Assembly: GCA_013316045.1 (NCBI GenBank)
Contig: WSNJ01000010.1
Location: 1-34,090 of the forward strand
DNA length: 34,090 bases
From: Clostridia bacterium
Lineage (GTDB): Bacteria; Bacillota; Clostridia; Christensenellales; Pumilibacteraceae
Direction of reading: 5' to 3'
The position numbers and the translations under genes were made by a program. Shown here one piece after another: positions 1 through 8,472 of the stretch (position 1 is the stretch's first letter; the number at the start of each line of letters is the position of its first letter). Under the pieces are notes generated by a model, which saw only the letters and a program-made list of their open reading frames with translations, did not search any database and was not told the origin of the DNA.

Positions 1-32
1 TGTAATATTTTTTCGTCAATTTGTCAATAGAA

Positions 33-61
33 TACTATTTGCGGCATAGTAATATTTTTTT
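33..61 (+). terminator. Weak terminator-like hairpin
   Basis: Arms TACTAT (33-38) and ATAGTA (46-51) enclose a 7-base loop and are followed by AT and a run of seven T (55-61). The stem is short and AT-rich. It could end a transcript that enters from the left edge. A direct repeat GTAATATTTTTT (2-13 and 49-60) overlaps the same region. Confidence 0.3.
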
Positions 62-85
62 ATTTGCAGGCGTATTGTAAATCAT

Positions 86-114
86 TTGCAAGAATTTTGT
101 CGATGCGTTATAAT
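86..114 (+). promoter_or_regulatory. Sigma-A-type promoter of the thioesterase cluster
   Basis: TTGCAA (86-91), a 17-base spacer and a perfect TATAAT (109-114) lie about 36 bases before the chosen GTG start at 151. Transcription would begin near 121, which leaves a leader of about 30 bases with a good ribosome site. Confidence 0.65.
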
Positions 115-150
115 AAGTACTGTATAATCGTTATAAAGGAGCGTACCTTT

Positions 151-915
151 GTGAAAACCGAATATCTTTCGCACGCCCGAAAATTCACCGTTGCGGTTGA
201 CGAAACGGACTACCGCGAGTTGTTAAAGCCGAGCGCCGTTTTACAATACTTTCAGGACTTGGCGACTGCGCACGCGAATAAGCTCGGGGTGGGTTATAAC
301 GACTTGCTTAAACAGGATAAATGCTGGGTAATAAGCCGTCTAGGCTACCGCGTGAATAAATACCCGTCGCTGGGGGAAGAAATCTCGGCAATTACGTTTC
401 CGAAAAAGCCGCGCATAGTCGACGTAAACCGCGACTATTATGTAACGGATAAAGACGGCAACGGGCTGATTTCGGGCACGTCGAAATGGTGCGTGATAGG
501 TATTTCCGACCGCAATATAAAAAAGTGTAAAGATTTGTTTCCTTACGAAGACGCATTTTTCAATCCCGCCGAGCCGTTTGAAAACGGCAATCGGAAAATC
601 AAACCGCTCGAAGAACTCGGCGTGGAAATTAAGCGCGGCGGAGAATTTACCGTCGGAATTACCGACCTTGACCGCAACAGACATATGAATAACGCGCGTT
701 ACGGCGACGCTGTTCTGAACTCTTGCGGTATCGACGAACTCAACGAAAAGAAAATAGCAAGTTTCGATATAAACTTTATTTCCGAACTGTTCGTTGGCGA
801 TAAGTTTATCGTAAGCCGTGCCGACGCGGAAGAAGAAACGTATTTCGAAGCCTTAAAAGACGGTAGCGAAACGGTTGTTTTCCGCGCGCTTATAGGTTGG
901 AAAAAGCGCGCCTGA
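151..915 (+). CDS. Acyl-ACP thioesterase (FatA/FatB-like)
   Basis: This protein of about 254 residues resembles bacterial acyl-ACP thioesterases, which hydrolyse acyl-ACP in the cytoplasm to release free fatty acids. It has the expected length for a double hot-dog fold. Near the C-terminus, D172-L-D-R-N-R-H178-M-N-N matches the family active-site block (DxNxHxNN), with N176 and H178 as likely catalytic residues. I chose the GTG start at 151 because AAAGGAG sits at 135-141, 9 bases upstream. An in-frame ORF extends further upstream, but that part overlaps the promoter and reads like non-coding sequence. The stop overlaps the next start by one base (TGATG at 913-917), so the two genes are probably translationally coupled. 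Substrate chain length cannot be told from sequence. Confidence 0.88.
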   Translation: MKTEYLSHARKFTVAVDETDYRELLKPSAVLQYFQDLATAHANKLGVGYNDLLKQDKCWVISRLGYRVNKYPSLGEEISAITFPKKPRIVDVNRDYYVTDKDGNGLISGTSKWCVIGISDRNIKKCKDLFPYEDAFFNPAEPFENGNRKIKPLEELGVEIKRGGEFTVGITDLDRNRHMNNARYGDAVLNSCGIDELNEKKIASFDINFISELFVGDKFIVSRADAEEETYFEALKDGSETVVFRALIGWKKRA

Positions 916-1583
916 TGTCTGCATTCGAACTGAAAAGGCAAAAGCGTAAAACGCTTACTATATCCATAAAGTACGGCAAGGTAACTGTGTCTGCGCCGCT
1001 TAAAATGCCGCTTGCCGACATTGAGAAGTTTTTGCACGAAAAAGCCGATTGGATAAATTCCGGGCTTGCGCGGTACCGCAGCAGAAGAGAGCAGTTTGCG
1101 GATATTTTGGATTACGAAACCATACTTGTTAAAGGTAGGCGTTTTCCCGTAGTTCGGACGGAAAGCGTAAAGCGTATTGCGTTTGAATCGGACAGGCTTC
1201 TGTTGCCGCAGAAGTATGCGATAGGCGCGCAATCGGCAAAAGCGCTGGGGTCGTTTTATAAGAAATTTGCGCTCGTCGAACTTAAAGCAAGGCTTGACGA
1301 AATTTCGGGCGCAACGGGTATTTCTTACAATGAATTTTCGCCGACAAACGCCAAAGGGAAATGGGGCAGTTGCGACGGAAAAGACAATATAATGCTGAAT
1401 TGGCGGCTCTTTATGCTCAGCCCCGAACTTATAGATTACGTGATAATTCACGAACTGTGCCACACATTGGAGCATAACCATTCTCCGAAGTTCTGGGACA
1501 ACGTTTTTAAGCTGTACCCGAGTTATAAGACCGCGCGCAAGGATTTAAAGAATTGTTCGGTCGTTATGGAACTGTTCAGATAG
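915..1583 (+). CDS. YgjP-type (DUF45) zinc metallopeptidase-like protein
   Basis: The protein has 222 residues. The C-terminal third has H179-E-L-C-H183-T-L-E-H-N-H189, an HExxH zinc site followed by a downstream histidine and SPKFW, which is the signature of the YgjP/WLM-like family. A K-W-G-S-C block lies before it, also typical. There is no signal peptide, so it is cytoplasmic. Family function is poorly defined: it is named a putative metal-dependent hydrolase, and peptidase activity is not shown for most members. I chose ATG 915 over the upstream in-frame TTG at 897 because it overlaps the thioesterase stop (TGATG) and fits the family N-terminus. Confidence 0.85.
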   Translation: MSAFELKRQKRKTLTISIKYGKVTVSAPLKMPLADIEKFLHEKADWINSGLARYRSRREQFADILDYETILVKGRRFPVVRTESVKRIAFESDRLLLPQKYAIGAQSAKALGSFYKKFALVELKARLDEISGATGISYNEFSPTNAKGKWGSCDGKDNIMLNWRLFMLSPELIDYVIIHELCHTLEHNHSPKFWDNVFKLYPSYKTARKDLKNCSVVMELFR

Positions 1584-1604
1584 AAGCAAATCCGAAAATA
1601 ACAA

Positions 1605-2837
1605 ATGAAAAGTAAACCGTTTGCAATTTTAATAGTCGCGCTGTTGTCGTTATGTATGACGACGCTTTTCGGTTGCTCCGAAAGTTTTATGCTTGTGCGC
1701 CGCGAAAAAGACTATTCGGACTTTTTGGAAAATCTTAAATTTTACGAAGACGCGGAAAAACCGAATGCGCCCGTTAATCCGAGCAAACCGGACGAAACGG
1801 ACGCGGAATTTTTCGGACCCGAAATAGTCGGCTTTTACCCGCTTTACCGCGTAGAGTTCGACTATGCGTCGGCTTGCGGCGGCAATTTTGTTTTTGCAAA
1901 GAAAGACGGTTATGGCGTAGCGCTCGGCAAAGACGGCGAAGTTGTCGATGTGGGCGAAGATTTTGAAGAAACGGAACTTACTTCCGATAAATATGTTTTC
2001 TTGCAGGATAAACTTTGCGGAGTTAAGAATATTTACGGCAACATTATCGTTCCCGCAGTTTTTAATTCGGTTAATATTATAGGCGAAACCGTTGCGGCTT
2101 ATAGCGACGATAGAGTCGATATTTATGTCGGCGGCGAGATTAAAAGTTCATCCCGCGAGCCGGTCGAGCTTGTTTCCGAAGATTTTCTTCTGGGCGTACG
2201 CGGAGTTTACGACCTTGAAATGAACCCCGTATTTTGCGGCGGGTACAGAATGGTTTTGCCGCCCGTAAACGGTATCGGAATAATAGACGGCGGCGGACTT
2301 TTCGGTTACGGGAGCGTGTCGGGCGAAGTTTTGACGGAGCCGCGCTATAAATCGGTATCCGACTTTCGTTTCGGCTATGCGGCAGTCGTAACACGGGATA
2401 ACCGCAACGTTATAATCGATTTGCGGGGAAACGAGATTATCGAATCGTCGAACGCGGACGTAAGACTTAAAACGTTTGACGGAACGTATCTTATTTATTC
2501 GTCGCTCGGCAGTGTTTACGTTTCCGATAAAGATATGAATGGTCTGACGCCCGATGCGTTCGATAATATAGCGGACGACTGTATTTACGGCGGATATTTT
2601 ATAACCGATAACGGAACGAGAGTATATTCTATTAACGAAGGCGGCTACGCGTCCGAAAGGTTTTCGTGCGTAACGTTTCGGGACGGACTGTTTGTCGCAG
2701 AGCACGGGAACGGCGAGTATACGGTTTACGACGGAAAATTCGAACCGATTGCGGACGAACTCGAATACGCCTGCTTTGAGTACGGTGTTCTCACTGTAAA
2801 ATACAACGGAAAATATTATTTATATGCGGCGGAGTAG
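1605..2837 (+). CDS. WG-repeat lipoprotein
   Basis: The protein has 410 residues. A positively charged start and hydrophobic stretch lead to lipobox L21-F-G-C24, so C24 should be lipidated and the protein anchored outside the membrane. The body contains degenerate WG-type repeats, for example the stretches around YGVALGKDGEVV, LCGVKNIYGNIIVPAVF and FGYGSVSGEVLTEPRYKSV. Such repeats form beta-propeller-like binding surfaces, and no enzymatic motif is visible. There is no good ribosome site before ATG 1605; the 21-base gap after the metallopeptidase gene suggests coupling. The next gene begins 4 bases after the stop. Ligand and role are unknown. Confidence 0.8.
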   Translation: MKSKPFAILIVALLSLCMTTLFGCSESFMLVRREKDYSDFLENLKFYEDAEKPNAPVNPSKPDETDAEFFGPEIVGFYPLYRVEFDYASACGGNFVFAKKDGYGVALGKDGEVVDVGEDFEETELTSDKYVFLQDKLCGVKNIYGNIIVPAVFNSVNIIGETVAAYSDDRVDIYVGGEIKSSSREPVELVSEDFLLGVRGVYDLEMNPVFCGGYRMVLPPVNGIGIIDGGGLFGYGSVSGEVLTEPRYKSVSDFRFGYAAVVTRDNRNVIIDLRGNEIIESSNADVRLKTFDGTYLIYSSLGSVYVSDKDMNGLTPDAFDNIADDCIYGGYFITDNGTRVYSINEGGYASERFSCVTFRDGLFVAEHGNGEYTVYDGKFEPIADELEYACFEYGVLTVKYNGKYYLYAAE

Positions 2838-2841
2838 TGTA

Positions 2842-3276
2842 ATGGAAACGGAAAAACTCGATAAGTATATGCGCGGAAAGAAGGGCGTTACGGTAAGAAA
2901 GTTGGGAAAATACACTCGGTATCTTCTGAACGATAAAATGTTTGCGATGTCGTTTGACTTAAAAAGTCGCGGACGCGTGCTTTCGCTTAAAAAGAATAAA
3001 GAGAATAAACTGGATTGCACGCAATTTGCCGATTGCATTGCTCCGTCGGCGGAACTCGAACCGCTTCATTGGAACGATTTTTACTTGGATGGCGGAATAC
3101 CCGACGGCGTTTTATTTGCCGCGATAGACGAATCGTATGCGCTGATTTTATCCGAATTGCCCGAAATTGTACAAAAAATGCTCGACCCGAAAGAGCCGAG
3201 CTATAAATATGCGTTTAAGAATTTCGACCTTGTAAAGATTATGAGAAAGAACGCGGAAAAGGAACGGGAAGAATAA
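2842..3276 (+). CDS. MmcQ/YjbR family protein
   Basis: The protein has 144 residues. The core H-W-N-D-F-Y-L-D-G-G-I-P-D, followed by an IDESYALI-type helix, matches the MmcQ/YjbR family (CyaY-like fold; YjbR of E. coli is a small DNA-binding-type protein of unsettled role). The start at 2842 is preferred over 2824 because GGAG (2831-2834) is 7 bases upstream and the longer form would overlap the lipoprotein. It lies 4 bases after the lipoprotein stop, the last gene of the plus-strand cluster. It is convergent with the GntR gene, only 5 bases apart, and I see no terminator hairpin between them. Confidence 0.7.
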   Translation: METEKLDKYMRGKKGVTVRKLGKYTRYLLNDKMFAMSFDLKSRGRVLSLKKNKENKLDCTQFADCIAPSAELEPLHWNDFYLDGGIPDGVLFAAIDESYALILSELPEIVQKMLDPKEPSYKYAFKNFDLVKIMRKNAEKEREE

Positions 3277-3281
3277 TCGCT

Positions 3282-3647
3282 TTAATATTCGCGTTTCAGC
3301 AGCTGTGTAAGCTGTTCGAGAGATATGCCGAGATTTTTGTAATAGGGGATATTTTCTTTCAGCTTTTTTGCGGCGAGCCGTTTTTTCGTTTCGTCGAGTT
3401 CTTTGTTATCGAACTGACAAACGAAGCTCCCTTTTCCCTGTTTGGAATAAATGAATTGTTCGGCTTCGAGCATTTCGTAAGCTCTTTGCACGGTTACTAT
3501 GCCGATGCCGAGTTCTCTTGCCAACGAACGCACGGACGGCAGAGAATAACCGGGATACAAATCGCCGACGGCTATCTGCGACGAAATCTGCTCGTAAAGT
3601 TGCAGGGAAATCGGCTTATCGGATTTGCTTGAAATAACAATGTCCAT
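3282..3647 (-). CDS. GntR-family repressor, YtrA subfamily
   Basis: The protein has 121 residues. An N-terminal winged helix-turn-helix (about residues 8-75, with LPSVRSLARELGI and the wing KQGKGSFV) is followed by a short helical tail with no effector-binding domain, which is the layout of the YtrA subfamily. These dimers usually repress an adjacent ABC transporter operon and often answer to cell-envelope antibiotics. The start is at 3647 (TAATG overlap with the permease stop); a longer upstream reading frame overlaps the permease and is not credible. Being the last gene of the operon, the repressor is co-transcribed with its probable targets. The likely operator is the inverted repeat at 5152-5186. 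Confidence 0.88.
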   Translation of the reverse strand: MDIVISSKSDKPISLQLYEQISSQIAVGDLYPGYSLPSVRSLARELGIGIVTVQRAYEMLEAEQFIYSKQGKGSFVCQFDNKELDETKKRLAAKKLKENIPYYKNLGISLEQLTQLLKREY

Positions 3648-4294
3648 TATAAGTTTACTTTTTCGAAATTTTTTACAGACCGTTTGTATGAAATAAAAGT
3701 CAGCGCGCAATAGACGGCTATTCCCGAAAACAATACGGCAATTCTGTAAGGAATATATTGTGCCGCCGTGCCGTCGAGCATCGCTTTGAGCGGAGAGAGC
3801 TGAACGGCGAGTTCTACGCACACGTATAGAATAACATAAGTGAAAATCGCTGTCAAGAACGGAATGCCGATTTTATATCCCGTTCGGAAAAACCAAGGCA
3901 AAACTATAATATTTATTACGCCGAAACAAAGGAACGTAACGCCGAAAAACGTAAAGTTCGCGTCAAGCCCGACTAAATTTCCGTTTTTATTGATTAGCAA
4001 AGTCGAAAGAAGCGCAAAAGGAATTGCGACGGCGATTTGCAAAAGTTCTACCGTGATGAACGAAACGTGCTTTGCAAGCACTATGTTTTTTCTCGGAACG
4101 GGCAGACTTGCCGTGAACTCGTTATCTTTGTTTGTCTGTGCCGTCGAAAAACTTATGAACAGCGCAAGAAAGCAATAGCTCATTCCGACCAGATACGGGT
4201 AATTCGGTATCATTATAAGCGCCGCCAGCAGAACAATAAGGTAAGTGGCGGGGATAATTACGAGTTTCAATTCTTTGTATATTATATTTTTCAT
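3647..4294 (-). CDS. ABC-2 type transporter permease
   Basis: This membrane protein has 215 residues and about six hydrophobic segments (near residues 12-30, 35-50, 80-103, 115-133, 144-162 and 182-200). It resembles small ABC-2 permeases (ABC2_membrane_5-like) paired with BcrA/YtrB-type ATPases. The start overlaps the ATPase stop by 4 bases (ATGA) and the stop overlaps the GntR start by one base, so all three genes are translationally coupled. The substrate is unknown; lipid-active antibiotics or peptides are typical for this combination. Confidence 0.83.
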   Translation of the reverse strand: MKNIIYKELKLVIIPATYLIVLLAALIMIPNYPYLVGMSYCFLALFISFSTAQTNKDNEFTASLPVPRKNIVLAKHVSFITVELLQIAVAIPFALLSTLLINKNGNLVGLDANFTFFGVTFLCFGVINIIVLPWFFRTGYKIGIPFLTAIFTYVILYVCVELAVQLSPLKAMLDGTAAQYIPYRIAVLFSGIAVYCALTFISYKRSVKNFEKVNL

Positions 4295-5136
4295 AATGAT
4301 TTCTCCTTGTTGTAGTAAACCATTATATCTTCGAGATTCGGCTTCTCCTTTATAACTTCGTCATCCGCAATTATATTGTCTGTCTTTATAAGCGCCGTAA
4401 AGTTATAAGCCGTTTCCTTAAAGCCGATAACGCGTTCTTTAAGCGACTGCGTGAGCGCGTCCTTTCTGCCGCTTATAAGCAGGTGGGATTCCATTATATC
4501 GTCTTTTGCAGAATTCAGTATAAGTTCGCCGTTTCTTATAAATATAATAAAGTCGGCGCATTTTTCAAGGTCGGAAGTTATATGCGTGGAAAAAAGAACG
4601 CTCCTTTCTCCGCTTTCGACAATTTCGCGGAAAACGTCTAACAGCTCGTCGCGCGCAACGGGGTCGAGTCCGCTTGTTGGCTCGTCCAATATTAAAAGTT
4701 TTGCGTTTTGCGAAAGGGCGAGCGCTACGCCGAGTTTTACTTTCATTCCCGCCGACAATTCGCAGATTTTTTTATTTTCGTTAAGCGAGAATTTGTCAAG
4801 ATAATTTTTGTAAGCCTGCTCGTCCCAATTCGGAAAAAACCTTTTATACACGCCGACCGTTTTTCCGATTCTGCTTTTGGCGTAATAGTCCACGGGACCG
4901 AGCATAAAGCCGATTTCGCGCTTTATTGCTATTTCGTCGACGCCCATATCTTTGCCCGCAATAGTAATTTTCCCACTGTCGGGATGAACAAGATTGAGTA
5001 TAGATTTCAGGGTGGTCGTTTTGCCTGCGCCGTTCGCGCCTATAAAGCCCGTAATATAGCCTTTCGGCAACTCGAACGATACGTTTTTAATACTGAAATA
5101 TTCGTAGTTTTTGCACAGATTTTCAACTTTTAGCAT
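4291..5136 (-). CDS. ABC-2 transporter ATP-binding protein (BcrA/YtrB-like)
   Basis: The protein has 281 residues. Walker A is G33-A-N-G-A-G-K-T-T, the signature is LSAGMKVKLG and Walker B with the D-loop is LLILDEPTSGLDP. About 60 residues follow the nucleotide-binding core, as is common in this group. It energises the small permease encoded next. It is the first gene of the operon, with GGAG (complement of 5146-5149) 9 bases before the ATG. Transcription should start within the operator described at 5152-5203. Confidence 0.92.
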   Translation of the reverse strand: MLKVENLCKNYEYFSIKNVSFELPKGYITGFIGANGAGKTTTLKSILNLVHPDSGKITIAGKDMGVDEIAIKREIGFMLGPVDYYAKSRIGKTVGVYKRFFPNWDEQAYKNYLDKFSLNENKKICELSAGMKVKLGVALALSQNAKLLILDEPTSGLDPVARDELLDVFREIVESGERSVLFSTHITSDLEKCADFIIFIRNGELILNSAKDDIMESHLLISGRKDALTQSLKERVIGFKETAYNFTALIKTDNIIADDEVIKEKPNLEDIMVYYNKEKSL

Positions 5137-5151
5137 AAAAAAATTCTCCGC

Positions 5152-5203
5152 AACTGTTATGCTGTTATGAGTACAGTATAACAGTTAATTTTCTGAAAGT
5201 CAA
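5152..5203 (-). promoter_or_regulatory. Promoter with overlapping GntR-type operator
   Basis: Read on the minus strand, TTGACT (complement of 5198-5203), a 17-base spacer and TATACT (complement of 5175-5180) form a near-consensus promoter. AACTGTTAT (5152-5160) and ATAACAGTT (5178-5186) form a perfect 9-base inverted repeat that covers the -10 box and the start site. An extra CTGTTAT copy (5162-5168) lies between the arms and pairs equally with 5178-5184. Binding here would block RNA polymerase, which fits autorepression by the YtrA-type regulator. No binding has been shown. Confidence 0.8.
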
Positions 5204-5244
5204 TACTTTTTTCCTAAAATCTTAAACATATTTTCGGCGGTTGA

Positions 5245-5274
5245 TTGACTATCGCCATAAATATGTGATAAAAT
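5245..5274 (+). promoter_or_regulatory. Promoter of the first MacB/FtsX transporter
   Basis: TTGACT (5245-5250), an 18-base spacer and TAAAAT (5269-5274) lie 34 bases before ATG 5309. It is divergent from the GntR-controlled promoter, whose -35 box is about 40 bases away. Confidence 0.55.
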
Positions 5275-5308
5275 TATATCAACGGATTTTCGGAGTGGTG
5301 CTTGAATT

Positions 5309-6010
5309 ATGTCTTTTATCGAAATTGCAAACTTATACAAATATTACGGGACCGAACAAAACAGGGTTATCGCGCTCGAAAATATAAACTTGAATATAGA
5401 AGAAGGGGAATTCGTCGTTATTCTCGGGTCGAGCGGCGCGGGGAAAACGACTTTTCTGAATATTCTGGGCGGAATGGACCGACTCAGCGAAGGCACTTTT
5501 TCCGTGGGTGGCGAAAAGCTCGAAAATCTCAACAATAAACAACTATCCGCATTCAGGCGCAATAAAATAGGTTTTGTGTTCCAGTTTTATAACCTTATGC
5601 CGAATCTGACCGCGCTTGAAAACGTGCGTCTTGCCGAGAGCGTTTCGTCCAATGCCATAGATTCGCGCGACGCGCTCGATATGGTGGGGCTTAAAGACAG
5701 AATGAATAACTTTCCCGCACAGTTGTCGGGCGGCGAACAACAGCGCGTTTCGATAGCCCGCGCCGTCGTGAAAAATCCGTCGCTTTTGCTTTGCGACGAG
5801 CCGACGGGTGCGCTCGACAGCAAGACGGGCATATCCGTTTTGAAGATGTTGCGGAAAATAAACCGCGAGCAGAATAAAACGACGGTTATAGTAACTCACA
5901 ATTCGAGCATAGCCGAAATAGCGACGCGCGTCGTGCGCATTCAGGACGGTAAAATCGTTTCAAACACCGTAAACGTTGCGCCCAAGAGCGTAGAGGAGCT
6001 TGTATGGTAA
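5309..6010 (+). CDS. MacB/LolD-type ABC transporter ATPase
   Basis: The protein has 233 residues. It has Walker A G40-S-S-G-A-G-K-T-T, signature L139-SGGEQQRV and Walker [13 protein letters not shown], plus the [16 protein letters not shown] block typical of the LolD/MacB/FtsE family. It should dimerise and drive the FtsX-like permease encoded next, whose start overlaps this gene by 7 bases. In Firmicutes such pairs act in peptide-antibiotic resistance, lipoprotein or peptide release, or mechanotransmission; the substrate cannot be told. A close paralogue lies at 18416-19123, with a C-terminus of nearly the same wording (KSVEEL-VW versus KSVEEI-EW). Confidence 0.92.
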   Translation: MSFIEIANLYKYYGTEQNRVIALENINLNIEEGEFVVILGSSGAGKTTFLNILGGMDRLSEGTFSVGGEKLENLNNKQLSAFRRNKIGFVFQFYNLMPNLTALENVRLAESVSSNAIDSRDALDMVGLKDRMNNFPAQLSGGEQQRVSIARAVVKNPSLLLCDEPTGALDSKTGISVLKMLRKINREQNKTTVIVTHNSSIAEIATRVVRIQDGKIVSNTVNVAPKSVEELVW

Positions 6011-8346
6011 CTACGGGCGCTACGCTTTTTAAGAAGACTGCTCGTGATATAGTTAAGAATTGGAAACAGTTTTTGGCTGTTATCATTATTGCCGCGCTTG
6101 CCGTTTGCCTTTTTACGGGTTTTACGGCAAATTCAAAAGCATTGACCGCGCGCGTTAATAAGCTGTACGACGCGGGGAATATTGCTGACTTGTGGGTTTA
6201 CGTTTCTTCTTTCGACGAGAAAGACAAATCCGAAATCGAAAAGATTGCGGGCGTGGAAAAAGCGGAAGAACGGCTCGTCATTTCGGGAATACACAATTCC
6301 GTTACCGTAAATTCGATAGGGGTGTACGGCGATGCGGAAATAAGCAAGTATGCCGATATTTGCGACGGTAGCGAAGGTTTTCTGCTCGAAAAGCATTTTG
6401 CGGCGAAAAACCGTATAAATACGGGCGACGACTTTTTGTTCGAGTACGCTTTGCCGAGCGGCGATACGCTCGGTCTGACGTTTACCGTTACGGGACTTAT
6501 GACGCACCCGGAATGTGTGGATAACTCGAATTCCGCGTCGTCGTATTTCTATCTTCCCGCGCAAACGTTAAAGGATAAATTTGCCGAAAAGCTCGGCGAA
6601 GTTTATCCGCCGACTTTGATAGGCGCGATAATAGAACGACTGTTTTGTCCCAATCAGCTTGTTGTAAAAATCGGAGAAAAAGCTAACGCGAATAAAGTTG
6701 CGGAAAATATTCGGAATTATTATTCGGCTAAGGAAAGCGACGAAAACAACCTTATAAGCTGTTATAAAGTCGATGAAATATCTACAAATGCAGGTATTAT
6801 GTCAGACATTATACAGTCCAAACAAATGACTTTGGTGTTCCCCGTAATATTTTTTCTCGTGGCGTTACTTGTTATTCTGACTACGATTTCGCAGATTATA
6901 ATTCGTGAGAAAATGCAAATCGGGCTTATGAAAGCCGTGGGCGTTTCCAATAAGGATATTTACAAGCATTATATATGGCTTACCGTTTGTCTTGTGCTTA
7001 TCGGGTTTGCGATAGGGCTTGCGGTCGGTCCTTTTTTAGTGCCGAACGTTATGAATCAGAAGTACAAGATGTTGTTTGCTCTTTCTCCTTTGAGATATGC
7101 GTTCCCGTATATCGAAACACTGTTTTGCTTTGTGCTTTTCGTGCTGTCCGCGGCGCTCGTGGCTTTCTTTATATGCAGAAAAGAAATAGTGCGCTTACCC
7201 GCCGACAGTATGCGACCCGCGTCGCCGCCCGTTCCTAAGCGTCTTTTTGCGGAAAAAGCAGGGCGGGAAACGAGCCTTAAAAATATGCCCGTCAAAATGG
7301 CGCTGAGAAATATCAAAGTCAAAAAATCGCGCGCCGTTATGGTTGTAGTAGGTATTATGGGTTGCATAGCGCTGCTTATTTGCGGTTTCGGCGTAGAAGA
7401 TACGCTTAATTACGGAATAGAGAACGACACCGAGAAGTTGTTTGTGAACGATATTAACGTTACTTTTGCTACGGCAGGCGACGAGATTGACTTTTCGGAT
7501 ATTGCGGGAGTGGAAACGAACGAAAACTATACTTATCTGCCCGTCAGCGTTATGGGCAAATCCGCAAGTCAGACTATGATACGTATAATCAGCGGAGAAT
7601 CGGCTGTTTGCGGACTTGATTTCGACGATGGAACGGTTGCGATTTCTATAAAAACGGCTAAGGAAACGGGACTTAAAAAAGGCGATAAGGTTTCGTTTAC
7701 CGCGCTCGGAACGGTGTGCGAAAGTACGGTCGGTCTTGTTTACGACGCGTTCAACTATCACGGAATCATAGCTAAGGACAAAGATTTTCCTACGTTTGAA
7801 AATAAGAAAAACGGCGCTTGGATAAAGTTGTCGGGCGGCGCGGACGTTAACGTCGTGAAAGCCGAAGTCGAGAAAGTTCAGAACGTTTCTTCGACTATGA
7901 CGGCTCGGGAGTTTGAAAATTACGTAAACGACGCTATGTCGAGCATATCGCTTATGACGTTTACGCTTAAAATCTTCGCGGTTGCGCTTGCCGTTATAGT
8001 TCTTTATAATATTGCGCTGCTTAATTACCGCGAAAGGCAACGCGATATAGCTACTATGAAAGTCATAGGACTCAATAAACGCGAAATCGCCGTGTCTTTG
8101 GTGCTTGAAATTATGCTTCTGACGCTTGTGGGCGTTGCGGCGGGAATGTTCTTGGGGCTTCCTATGACTATGCTTGTACTGTCTATAAACGAAACGCCGA
8201 TAGTAAGTTTTCTGTATCACGTGAATGTTGTTTCTTATGTTTATTCCGCTCTTATAACGCTCGGAACGGCTTTTGTCGTAAATATAATCTTGGCAAATTT
8301 AACCGACGGAATTTCTATGTCGGAATCGTTGAAATCTTACGAATAA
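6004..8346 (+). CDS. FtsX/MacB-type ABC transporter permease (two ectodomains)
   Basis: The protein has 780 residues. A first transmembrane helix (about 17-40) is followed by a large ectodomain (about 40-270) and three helices (about 275-300, 320-350, 370-395). A second unit repeats this layout: a helix near 445-465, a second ectodomain (about 470-640) and three helices to the C-terminus. Both FtsX cores carry the conserved cytoplasmic motif around MKAVGVSN and MKVIGLNK. Start ATG 6004 overlaps the ATPase stop; an AGGAG-like site in the ATPase 3' end serves it. No terminator hairpin was seen before the fucI promoter. Confidence 0.9.
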   Translation: MVTTGATLFKKTARDIVKNWKQFLAVIIIAALAVCLFTGFTANSKALTARVNKLYDAGNIADLWVYVSSFDEKDKSEIEKIAGVEKAEERLVISGIHNSVTVNSIGVYGDAEISKYADICDGSEGFLLEKHFAAKNRINTGDDFLFEYALPSGDTLGLTFTVTGLMTHPECVDNSNSASSYFYLPAQTLKDKFAEKLGEVYPPTLIGAIIERLFCPNQLVVKIGEKANANKVAENIRNYYSAKESDENNLISCYKVDEISTNAGIMSDIIQSKQMTLVFPVIFFLVALLVILTTISQIIIREKMQIGLMKAVGVSNKDIYKHYIWLTVCLVLIGFAIGLAVGPFLVPNVMNQKYKMLFALSPLRYAFPYIETLFCFVLFVLSAALVAFFICRKEIVRLPADSMRPASPPVPKRLFAEKAGRETSLKNMPVKMALRNIKVKKSRAVMVVVGIMGCIALLICGFGVEDTLNYGIENDTEKLFVNDINVTFATAGDEIDFSDIAGVETNENYTYLPVSVMGKSASQTMIRIISGESAVCGLDFDDGTVAISIKTAKETGLKKGDKVSFTALGTVCESTVGLVYDAFNYHGIIAKDKDFPTFENKKNGAWIKLSGGADVNVVKAEVEKVQNVSSTMTAREFENYVNDAMSSISLMTFTLKIFAVALAVIVLYNIALLNYRERQRDIATMKVIGLNKREIAVSLVLEIMLLTLVGVAAGMFLGLPMTMLVLSINETPIVSFLYHVNVVSYVYSALITLGTAFVVNIILANLTDGISMSESLKSYE

Positions 8347-8395
8347 ATTTCTTTTGGGTTTTGTCGAAAAATCTGTGAAAACTTCGATTATTTTG

Positions 8396-8424
8396 TTGAT
8401 TATTTTTATAAATAAGTATATACT
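8396..8424 (+). promoter_or_regulatory. Promoter of fucI
   Basis: TTGATT (8396-8401), a 17-base spacer and TATACT (8419-8424) precede fucI. TAAGGAG at 8457-8463 is 9 bases before ATG 8473. The palindrome at 8434-8446 sits a few bases after the predicted start site. Confidence 0.7.
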
Positions 8425-8433
8425 TTAAGACGG

Positions 8434-8446
8434 CTGAATAATTCAG
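8434..8446. promoter_or_regulatory. Palindrome just downstream of the fucI promoter, possible operator
   Basis: CTGAAT-A-ATTCAG is a perfect 6-base inverted repeat with one central base, placed at about +4 to +16 of the predicted transcript. Such a position suits a repressor. I did not see the same sequence before the second fucose locus at 29286, so a shared regulator is not supported. Confidence 0.35.
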
Positions 8447-8472
8447 TTTTATTATATAAGGAGTAACAAGTT

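Noticed and set aside
7195..8220. 341-codon frame antisense to the FtsX-type permease
   Set aside because: Composition is dominated by R, H, N and Y as expected for a shadow frame, with no motif.
8350..8400. Catabolite-repression cre site before fucI
   Set aside because: No stretch fits the cre consensus well enough on either strand.
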